Assembly: GCF_000003815.2 (NCBI RefSeq)
Contig: NC_049980.1
Span: forward strand, 2,946,740 to 3,010,739
Direction: 5' to 3'
Length of the DNA stretch: 64,000 nucleotides
Source: Branchiostoma floridae
Taxonomy: Eukaryota; Chordata; Leptocardii; Amphioxiformes; Branchiostomatidae
Of the stretch, positions 57,601 to 64,000 are shown one piece after another. Both the position numbers and the translations under genes were made by a program. Within the stretch, counting starts at the first letter, position 1; the number at the start of each line of letters is the position of its first letter. The notes below the pieces were generated by a model that saw nothing but the letters and a program-made list of their open reading frames with translations, was not told the DNA's origin and made no database searches.

Positions 57601-60600
57601 GTGGTGAGAGATGGAAAACAAGTGGGTTATAAAGTAAGGAAACATAGTAAGTAAGAATGTAGAAGAAATTAGAGCCAACACAATCTAAGGATACAAAAGA
57701 CAGGAATACTTTTGAGTTAACTTGGAGAAGAAATATGTTAAGTAAGGCGAGAGGAGTGTTACCGTATTTTTTCGAATAATATTGACACCCCAATTAAATT
57801 ACGCACCCCTGATTTGGGGCCAGTCTCAGACAGATCTGTGGGACTGAAAGGTAAAATGGAAAAACTCAAAATACAGTTTACACCCCTTCTTGACCAATTT
57901 TGAATAGACCCTGAACTGGATGAATTCAAATTTATCAAAATCCCACTGCCAATTTGCCTCTACAAACTTGTGAAATGCCTGCTGCAACTTATGAAATTCA
58001 CTAAAAAATGAACTGATAGAAAAAAATCAGCTAGTACATCTAACTGGAGGAAACAGTTCAACATGTCGGGGTCACTAACTCATAAAGATTGTACATGTAT
58101 GTGAAAGGGACAAGAAGACACAAGAAGAAGAAGGATTGTATGCAAGTGTCACTTTTAAGTAAATCATGTTTAGACAGTTCCTCTGCTAAGACAACACCAA
58201 TATGTATGTTTTACATCCTTCTGAGAAGGATAGCTCCACCTTGCTTTATTTTAGGCTCTTTTATCCATACAATGACCTCAATGTACCCACCCTACTTTGG
58301 CAACAACTTGTAGCACTTTTTCAATTTTGAAAAGTTTAAAAGTGTATACTTTATTGGAGAAAATACGGTAATTGAAATGTACAAGGAAGAAACAACACAA
58401 CCATGTACACGCAGATGCACAAAGTACATGTGGCATGAAACTTGAAAGGCCAGCATGATGAATGCAGCAGTACGAAATGCAGAATACAGATACTCCACAA
58501 AACAGCTTCATTTGTAGCAAAATGGACCATTGTTTTGGATATCGTTCACACATACTGAATTAGGTCCATGAAAAGGGACTAACCCCGTACTCAGTCCCTC
58601 TTATATAACATCCTTTGGGCAAGAAGTACAGAGTTAGCAGAATGCAGCAAAAATGGAAGAGCACACGACCACTTTAACATACTATCAAGTTCTTACCAAA
58701 TCGTGGGGACCCCTCCTCCTCACTGCTTTCATCTTCATCTGAGAACCGTGCCCGCAGACCCTTACGGTTTACTGGCTTATTTTCTTTGTCGTCTTCTTCA
58801 CCATCGCTGTCAGGTTCTGCCAACGATGGAGTTTTCACCTTGATGATAGGGGGCATCGCTGACTGCCCAGCCATGTCTCTTCTGTCCTTGTCAGGGCCCA
58901 ATGACACAGCAACATTTTTCAGCTGGTCCTCCAGGGTCTGTATCAGGGCAGACACTTCAGCACTGGAAAGTTCAGCAACAGGTGTCAGTACAAAACCCCG
59001 TTGAAAGATGAATTTTTTTATCAGACACTTGAGTGATGCATCGTTGTAGAATCAGTTTTTAAACATGTTCTGCTAAGTCCTGGTGCAGTAGAGAAAGTCA
59101 AAACAACACTAACTGCCTCTGTTTACTTCACAGATCACAGCCAACAGGCCAGAAAATAAGTTTAGGAGCTATGGTGCCCATATTACAAACATGCTATTTT
59201 GACAGAAGATTGTATCACATTTGATCCACATAATACTATGGCCTTTAAAATTGATAAAATTAGCGCATAAAAAACTTCAATGAAATTTCCATTATCTAAT
59301 TTGCACCTCCAGTACAATCCTTCCATTCTTCTGAATCTTCATACCTTACATGGGCACACCCACACCTCCAGTACAGTCCTTCCATTCTTCATCCCTTACA
59401 TGGGCACACCCACACCTCCAGTACAATCCTTCCATTCTTCATCCCTTACATGGGCACACCCACACCTCCAGTACAATCCTTCCATGCTTCTGAATCTTCA
59501 TCCCTTACCTGGGCACACCCACACCTCCAGTACAATCCTTCCATTCTTCATCCCTTACATGGGCACACCAACACCTCCAGTACAATCCTTCCATGCTTCT
59601 GAATCTTCATCCCTTACCTGGGCACACCCACACCTCCAGTACAATCCTTCCATTCTTCCCTTACATGGGCACACCAACACCTCCAGTACAATCCTTCCAT
59701 GCTTCTGAATCTTCATCCCTTACATGAGCACACCCACACCTCCAGTACAATCCTTCCATTCTTCATCCCTTACATGGGCACACCAACACCTCCAGTACAA
59801 TCCTTCCATGCTTCTGAATCTTCATCCCTTACATGGGCACACCCACACCTCCAGTACAATCCTTCCATGCTTCTGAATCTTCATCCCTTACCTGGGCACA
59901 CCCACACCTCCAGTACAATCCTTCCATTCTTCCCTTACATGGGCACACCAACACCTCCAGTACAATCCTTCCATGCTTCTGAATCTTCATCCCTTACATA
60001 GGCACACCCACACCTCCAGTACAATCCTTCCATTCTTCATCCCTTACCTGTACACACTCACACCTCCAGTACAATCCTTCCATTCTTCATCCCTTACCTG
60101 GGCACACTCACACCTCCAGTACAATCCTTCCATTCTTCATCCCTTACCTGGGCACACCAACACCTCCAGTACAATCCTTCCATTCTTCATCCCTTACCTG
60201 GGCACACCAACACCTCCAGTACAATCCTTCCATGCTTCTGAATCTTCATCCCTTACATGGGCACACCCACACCTCCAGTACAATCCTTCCATTCTTCATC
60301 CCTTACCTGTACACACTCACACCTCCAGTACAATCCTTCCATTCTTCATCCCTTACCTGGGCACACCCACACCTCCAGTACAATCCTTCCATTCTTCATC
60401 CCTTACCTGGGCACACTCACACCTCCAGTACAATCCTTCCATTCTTCATCCCTTACCTGGGCACACCCACACCTCCAGTACAATCCTTCCATTCTTCATC
60501 CCTTACCTGGGCACACCCACACCTCCAGTACAATCCTTCCATTCTTCATCCCTTACCTGGGCACACTCACACCTCCAGTACAATCCTTCCATTCTTCATC

Positions 60601-63373
60601 CCTTACCTGGGCACACCCACACACCTCCAGTACAATCCTTCCATTCTTCATCCCTTACCTGGGCACACCAACACCTCCAGTACAATCCTTCCATTCTTCA
60701 TCCCTTACCTGGGCACTGAGCGAACCCTCTCCTTCGGTGGTTTGGCAGGTGCAGCTGTTTCCTTCTCCTCCTCTTCTTCTTCCTTTCTTCCCTCCATCTC
60801 ATTGGTAGGTTGATCAGCTTTCTTAAACTGCATCTCTGGTACCACCTGGTCTGTATCCCTAGCATCCTCTTCCCTTCCTTCTACTTTGGCTGGGCTTTCC
60901 TGTAACACAAAGGTACGGAATGTTTAAGAGATGTTTATGTGTATGTATAAGGATTGCATTATGTATTGGCACATTAACTGGGCACTTGCCAGGTTAGAAA
61001 GAACAGAAGCATTTAAGAGTTTGAGCAAATTCCAAGCAACCTCCACAAACTGTTGCATTTCATTCCTTTAACATGTGAACTTCTTCAGGACAGTTTCAAA
61101 TTAAGGGCACCTTTTCTCTGCAGTCAGAGGCTTTAGTCAGGGAATCTATGAAACAAAGCTACCTATTTGCATTAAGACAAGAATGTGGTGATGTGCCCCA
61201 GTACTACATGCATTAGTTTTCTTTGTCATACAAATGGTCATCTCATTCTGTCTAGAATGATTTTAATGTAGACATCACTGTCACATACTGTTATATTGAA
61301 TACAGGAATGAAAGAATTGTTTTCTGCGACACCAGGTTTTATCAATTCATCTTACTTGCTTTATCATGTATGGTACTCAAATGTGAAAATGTAGGTATCT
61401 TTTTTTTGCCACCTTTTTTTTTGTCCATACATATTACAACCGTAGTCTGTAAGGGGGATGTAATCCATAAAGTTTACTTACTGCAGCCTAAACTGTACTT
61501 TACTGCTCATGATAATTGGCTTTTGCATTATAAAGTTTAACAGACTTCGGCAAATGGCCTTGATAAAGGTAGATAAAGGGTTGCTATTTCTGTCTTATAT
61601 AATAGACAAATACGCTACTTACCGCAGGACGTTTGGGTAGGCTGAAGCCAACTCTTTTTGGTGGTATGGGTGGGGAGGGCTTGTGTTGGACTATTGCTGT
61701 GGGTGGGGCAGGGCTGTCTCCTCCCTCTGGGGTGGGGAGGACAGCAGGCAGGGGTGGGGCAGCTAGAGGAAAGGGAATAACATACAGTGATATTGTTTAC
61801 CTATCATATAACACATTACAAAAAATTGAATTATAAGTATCCTCCATCAGAAAAGAAAACAATATCAAGTACGGGTAGGTCATGCATAAGTCTTTTGATG
61901 TTTTCAACAAAGCTTAAGTATAATGTTGATTCATCTTAATCTTACAAAAATTCACCTTTTAGTACATACATACTTCATTATGTAAATTCTATGCAAACTA
62001 AAATCAATGTTCTGTACAGTTACAACTTTGCTTTAGACTGTGGCCTGTAATCAAAACCACTTTTCTGTAAAGCATAAGGCCATGTTGGTTTGATTATATG
62101 GATGACATCCGCACATGCAAAAAAAACATTTTTTCATTATTTGCACGCTCGCATCAGTTTTGGAATCCCAGATGATGTCATTCATATAATCAAATCAACA
62201 TGGCATAAGCTGTATGAAGATACTAGTACTTTCAAACACTTACGGGTTTCTTCACAGTTTGTGACTGCACCATTAGCAATGTGGGGGGAGGCAGCATCCC
62301 CTCCTGCTGCCTCAGGAGTCTCTTCCACTGTGGTAAGGGGGGTGTTCCTGGTGGCATCTGAGGCTCCAGCTTCCTGAGTTGCTTGTGGAACTGCACCATC
62401 TCCTGTTGATGGAGGAGGAACAACAGAGACTTAAGAAACCTGGAAGGGAGGGGGTTACTTATAGGAGATTGTTAGCTACAGCTTTCTGCACTTTCTTGTT
62501 CTCCTTTTCCCCTTCATTTCATAGTTATGGTATTTTCTTGATTAAAGTACACACTTTTTAAAACTTTTCAAAATCCAAAACGTGTTGAAAGTCATTGATC
62601 ATCATCAAGGCCAGTTTATGTTGCCATTGAATGTTCTGACTACTGCCATTCTGTGATTGTCTGCCATCACAGAGCCTGCATTACTTCAGATGACATGCAC
62701 ATGAATCTAGAAATGCCTCTCTGAGATTCTAATGACATAATTGCCTTATGCCTTTAAATCCACTTAAAAGCACATCTAACACTCCCAACATGGAAAAACA
62801 GACGATAAACCTGATAGTGAGTGTGGGAGTTATGTCATGCTACAATAATTTCACTCGTCTTTCGCTAGAAGTCTGGAATGAATGGACCCTTTTAGCCGAA
62901 CGCCATATCGAACAAATAGAATCCCCTATTCTATTTTGAATACTCAGTCAAAAACAGCCCTAGCAGGACAGGAATGTGAGCGTATATGAAAATAGTCACC
63001 AATGTTCACCCATAGCAACTTAATTCTTTGATTGCTTTGACCAAAAAAACTGACCTATATAACAAATACTTAAGGCATTATTCCCAACATACATCAAACC
63101 CTATGGGTCTGCATGAATGGGAAATACTGGATTATATTCATAAATGGTTCATTTATTTGTTCAACAGTGTGATTAAGTTTCACAAATTTGGTTGATTTTG
63201 TATTCATACAGATATACTATAGTCTATTAGAAAATAACACTCTCCTCTGGAGTTCAGCATGCCCTCACATTTATGGAAGTTCAAAGAGAGTTCTATACCT
63301 TCTGTATCCTTCAGCACCCCTCTCTTCACTAGATCCTCTCGTGTGGAACGCATGGAAATCTTCCTCTCCAAAA
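45510..63373 (-). CDS. PHACTR: PHACTR: phosphatase and actin regulator, ten exons, 5' end outside window
   Basis: The coding exons in transcript order are 63373-63299, 62402-62244, 61762-61623, 60899-60709, 58962-58697, 53434-53290, 51185-51130, 49973-49912, 49203-49066 and 45602-45510. All junctions have AG/GT sites and matching phases, giving about 440 residues to the stop. PHACTR proteins bind G-actin through RPEL motifs and PP1 through the C-terminus, controlling actomyosin and cell motility. Visible here are an N-terminal RPEL-like motif, a proline-rich stretch, an acidic middle, three RPEL motifs, the PP1-docking segment and a terminal LTRFHRP. Vertebrates have four paralogues; a single pre-duplication gene is expected in amphioxus. 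The first exon(s) with the start codon lie beyond 64000. Confidence 0.95.
46104..46140 (-). ncRNA. Hammerhead-like ribozyme core in the Penelope element
   Basis: On the minus strand, CTGATGA is followed by a T, a perfect six-pair stem GGTGTC-TGATA-GACACC, and GAAA: the conserved core and stem II of a hammerhead ribozyme. Penelope-like elements are known to carry such motifs. I could not assign stems I and III or the cleavage site. The inverted copy at 48980-49012 has GACA instead of GAAA and one stem pair lost, so it is probably inactive. Confidence 0.55.
47670..48612 (-). pseudogene. Penelope-like reverse transcriptase, broken
   Basis: Upstream part (48612-48223): [20 protein letters not shown], the conserved entry of Penelope-like RTs. 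Downstream part (48047-47670): [35 protein letters not shown], and [17 protein letters not shown]. The catalytic VDD appears just after, but in a shifted frame following a stop (about 47719). Several stops and shifts mean it is not functional. Related to telomerase-like RTs. Confidence 0.85.
49066..49203 (-). CDS. PHACTR: PHACTR exon: C-terminal RPEL 3 and PP1-docking segment
   Basis: 138 bp, phase 0 to 0, acceptor TTCCCAAAG and donor GTAGGTTC. It starts [20 protein letters not shown], combining RPEL 3 (RPTVEEL) with the RVxF-like PP1-binding motif (ILTF). It continues with [20 protein letters not shown], which holds the conserved arginine and tryptophan that contact PP1 in PHACTR1. Confidence 0.95.
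49912..49973 (-). CDS. PHACTR: PHACTR exon: inter-RPEL helix
   Basis: A 62-bp exon, phase 1 to 0, acceptor CCCACAG and donor GTATGAAAC. It encodes [20 protein letters not shown], the charged helix between RPEL 2 and RPEL 3. Confidence 0.94.
50081..51100 (+). mobile_element. CCTCCATGAAA repeat family, copy E (best preserved)
   Basis: Starts with a perfect hairpin CCTCCATGAAATTTCATGGA followed by G, then a (GTCT)n microsatellite (50128-50143). Modules with GGTCACGATTTTTGAG, CTAGCGGCTAGTTTTGGGAT and ATGCAAATGAG follow, and it ends ATTTCATGGAGGTATGAAGT. It lies in a PHACTR intron between the inter-RPEL helix and RPEL 2 exons. Confidence 0.75.
51130..51185 (-). CDS. PHACTR: PHACTR exon: C-terminal RPEL 2
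   Basis: A 56-bp micro-exon, phase 2 to 1, acceptor TCTTGCAG and donor GTCTGTATT. It encodes [18 protein letters not shown], the second C-terminal RPEL. Confidence 0.95.
52190..52441 (-). mobile_element. tRNA-derived SINE
   Basis: The minus strand starts with CCGCGTGGCGCAGTGGCAGC (A box) and has GGTTCAAATCC (B box) at tRNA spacing. A body shared with 13140-13226 follows, up to AATGAGTATCTAGCTG. In the interrupted copy this is exactly the insertion point. Confidence 0.75.
52670..53050. repeat. Inverted-repeat element related to 28440-28575, with a 54-bp tandem duplication
   Basis: CGGGTTTTCGGAAAAACCTG on the left and the inverted GGGTTTTCCAAAAACCCCAG on the right frame the block. Inside, a 54-base unit starting GTAAATTTCATCAATTTGCA is repeated perfectly in tandem at 52807 and 52861. 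Confidence 0.7.
53290..53434 (-). CDS. PHACTR: PHACTR exon: C-terminal RPEL 1
   Basis: 145 bp, phase 1 to 2, acceptor GGCTGGCAG and donor GTAGGAC. It contains [20 protein letters not shown], then [20 protein letters not shown] and KLN. RPTRREL is a canonical actin-binding RPEL core, and the preceding KDSLALKLS phrase is typical of PHACTR. Confidence 0.95.
53550..54081 (+). mobile_element. TA-flanked MITE, CAGTCAAACCTGT family, copy 5
   Basis: Starts CAGTCAAACCTGTAATATCA and ends AGACAGGTTTGACTG, flanked by TA. It begins about 115 bases from the RPEL 1 exon. Confidence 0.85.
54493..54746. mobile_element. 254-bp MITE nested in the 54482 element
   Basis: The terminal arms AGCACGTCACCGGAACGTAC and the exact complement continue to about 35 bases. 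The target GTAAGGAAG is duplicated at 54484-54492 and 54747-54755. Confidence 0.9.
55270..55712. repeat. Degenerate tandem repeat, about 120-bp unit
   Basis: Three to four units share CATAGTCATACAAATATAAA, a CACACAAC block and AACTTTTGCCTCTT followed by ACACTGAGG. Confidence 0.75.
57418..57540 (-). CDS. Candidate PHACTR cassette exon with transmembrane-like segment
   Basis: Bounded by GTGTTCAG (acceptor, ends 57541) and CACT|GTAAGTC (donor), 123 bp. Its phase (1 in, 1 out) fits exactly between the PHACTR exons ending at 58697 and starting at 53434. It encodes [20 protein letters not shown] followed by [20 protein letters not shown], about 35 strongly hydrophobic residues. It is GC-rich against AT-rich intron. 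If the donor is ignored, the frame stops eight codons later (KSVVQEIG then stop), giving a membrane tail and loss of the C-terminal RPELs. It could also be a tiny unrelated gene or chance. Confidence 0.45.
57762..58368. mobile_element. TA-flanked inverted-repeat element, CCGTATTTTTTCGAATAA ends
   Basis: The left end CCGTATTTTTTCGAATAATA and the right end TTATTGGAGAAAATACGG are inverted, with TA on both sides. No coding capacity. Adjacent to the candidate cassette exon. Confidence 0.75.
58697..58962 (-). CDS. PHACTR: PHACTR exon: coiled and acidic middle region
   Basis: 266 bp, phase 2 to 1, acceptor CTTTCCAG and donor GTAAGAAC. It starts [17 protein letters not shown] (helical), then a [19 protein letters not shown] acidic stretch and [16 protein letters not shown], likely casein-kinase-2-type serines. 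It matches the acidic region just before the PHACTR RPEL repeats. Confidence 0.9.
59300..60716. repeat. 50-bp minisatellite carrying splice-donor copies
   Basis: About 27 units of 50 bases (CTTCATCCCTTACCTGGGCA, CACCCACACCTCCAGTACAA, TCCTTCCATT). Longer 58-base variants insert GCTTCTGAAT. Read on the minus strand, every unit contains CCCAG|GTAAGG or CCCAT|GTAAGG. The last unit merges with the real donor of the PHACTR exon ending at 60709. Long plus-strand frames through the array are artefacts. Confidence 0.97.
60709..60899 (-). CDS. PHACTR: PHACTR exon: charged linker, donor next to minisatellite
   Basis: 191 bp, phase 0 to 2, acceptor GTTACAG and donor CCCAG|GTAAGG. It encodes a glutamate/lysine-rich disordered stretch ([15 protein letters not shown] onward, with an EEEEEEKE run) ending KERVRSVP. 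The last exon bases and the donor are part of the 50-bp repeat unit that fills the intron. Confidence 0.9.
60905..61620. other. PHACTR intron
   Basis: Nothing recognised. Confidence 0.5.
61623..61762 (-). CDS. PHACTR: PHACTR exon: proline-rich
   Basis: 140 bp, phase 1 to 0, acceptor CCTCTAG and donor GTAAGTAG. It encodes [14 protein letters not shown] and then [20 protein letters not shown], a proline-rich segment with possible SH3-binding PxxP motifs, in the position of the vertebrate PHACTR polyproline region. Confidence 0.88.
62079..62212. mobile_element. Palindromic MITE-like element
   Basis: The arms CCATGTTGGTTTGATTATAT and ATATAATCAAATCAACATGG, then GATGACATC / GATGTCAT, flank a loop of about 70 bases. 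GCATAAG is present on both sides (about 62070-62076 and 62203-62209), a likely 7-bp or longer target duplication. It lies in the PHACTR intron between 61762 and 62244. Confidence 0.75.
62244..62402 (-). CDS. PHACTR: PHACTR exon: low-complexity linker
   Basis: 159 bp, phase 1 at both ends, acceptor CAACAG and donor GTAAGT. It encodes an alanine/threonine/glutamate-rich disordered linker ([20 protein letters not shown] onward). A longer-looking alternative frame starting QQEMVQF cannot continue into the next exon, because it meets a TAG there. Confidence 0.85.
62410..63290. other. PHACTR intron
   Basis: No exon or repeat ends recognised. Confidence 0.5.
63299..63373 (-). CDS. PHACTR: PHACTR exon: N-terminal RPEL-like motif
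   Basis: Acceptor CTGTAG (ends 63374) and donor GTATAG. It reads [20 protein letters not shown], the N-terminal RPEL motif of PHACTR proteins, which binds actin and overlaps nuclear import control. The usual proline is replaced (RSTREDL), as is common for this first motif. It ends in phase 1 and joins the next exon to give GDG. Confidence 0.92.
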
Positions 63374-64000
63374 CTACAGAATTATACAAACATGGAAAAA
63401 AAACAAGCTTGTTATAAGACCAACACATAACATGGACTAAAGAACAGCTTCCAGTAATTCAACATCAACATGTAGGAAGCCAAACACTGGGGAGAGTTGG
63501 ATGAGAAGTTTGAGTCAAAGCACAGGGTCACATTTTTCAGCATGAGAATTTTGTACAGTAACTGCACATTTTTTTTACCTATTTCAGGAAATAAATTTTT
63601 TTCCTGCACTTTCTAAATTGATTTGAAGATGATCACACCTTTGGAAGCTTGTCAGACAATCAGTTCCTCTAAATCTGAGGCACTTACAATTACTGTAGGA
63701 TGTTCGAATTATACATGTATGATAAAAAATGTCTCTAACGGGGGCCGCCCTAAGATGTTACGCTTTTTTACGTGCTCAAACTCACGGCGCTCCATCACTA
63801 CTTGTCAAAGAGTGGTCAAGTTTTTTAACGCATTAATCTAAAGACCATACTTTGATAAGGAATGCATTCACACAGCTCATGAACCCTTCACCCTCCGCGT
63901 TACAACTGACAAACACCGAGGACGTTCTGGTGAATATAACTTCCGATTTTGAGCTGCATTAGACAGTGCGCCCTAACTTGGCACGCTTTTGTAATTTGCT
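63374..64000. other. PHACTR upstream intron
   Basis: No further PHACTR exon was found up to the window edge. A phrase at 63740-63761 (GGGGCCGCCCTAAGATGTTA) also occurs near 9576, suggesting a dispersed repeat. Confidence 0.45.

Noticed and set aside
58674-58691. Extension of the acidic exon frame to GKNLIVC
   Set aside because: It lies beyond the GTAAGAAC donor at 58696.
59300-60716. CRISPR-like array
   Set aside because: The repeats are contiguous with no unique spacers, the genome is animal, and the unit derives from a splice junction.
59280-60813. Plus-strand frames of 100-250 residues with [12 protein letters not shown] repeats
   Set aside because: They are read-through of the 50-bp minisatellite in an intron of the minus-strand PHACTR gene; different frames are open only because the unit lacks stops.
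62232-62423. [20 protein letters not shown] frame as the PHACTR reading frame
   Set aside because: It would enter the next exon in a frame with a TAG stop; the alternative frame keeps phase with both neighbours.

Overview
This is a eukaryotic (animal) genomic window, most likely from amphioxus (Branchiostoma). It has small exons with GT/AG splice sites separated by long AT-rich introns, and intergenic DNA packed with TA-flanked MITEs, Harbinger-like elements, tRNA-derived SINEs, Penelope-like retroelements and decayed LINEs. The species is an inference; nothing here was compared with a database. Two assembly gaps (23435-24410 and 25102-25656) break the sequence.

The best-supported gene is a PHACTR (phosphatase and actin regulator) gene on the minus strand. 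Ten coding exons run from 63373 down to the stop codon at 45510, and every exon junction matches in phase. They encode an N-terminal RPEL-like motif, a proline-rich and acidic middle, three C-terminal RPEL motifs, the PP1-binding segment and the terminal LTRFHRP. The first exon(s) lie beyond 64000. One intron holds a phase-compatible 123-bp candidate cassette exon for a membrane-like segment (57418-57540). Another intron is filled by a 50-bp minisatellite that copies the exon's own 5' splice site (59300-60716).

The left half contains parts of a second minus-strand gene with N-terminal ankyrin repeats. It has one ankyrin exon (3709-3810) and two alternative phase-0 first exons upstream (16997-17197 and 33976-34170). 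The repeats recall TRPN/NOMPC-type channels, but only weakly. A Bcl-2-family 3' exon (22924-23382, minus) sits beside the first gap, and an unidentified plus-strand exon candidate lies at 40069-40267.

Most of the rest is mobile DNA, often nested: an element with a 9-bp target duplication inside the Myb/SANT gene of a Harbinger-like element (5518-7835); a 1.5-kb TA-flanked element splitting a SINE (13076-15019); a palindromic element inside a MITE (28683-29364); and a 254-bp MITE inside a 2.6-kb inverted-repeat element (54482-57081). A Penelope-like element with inverted ends and a hammerhead-like core occupies a PHACTR intron (46077-49039). At least seven copies or fragments of one repeat family carry a microsatellite at the same internal position.
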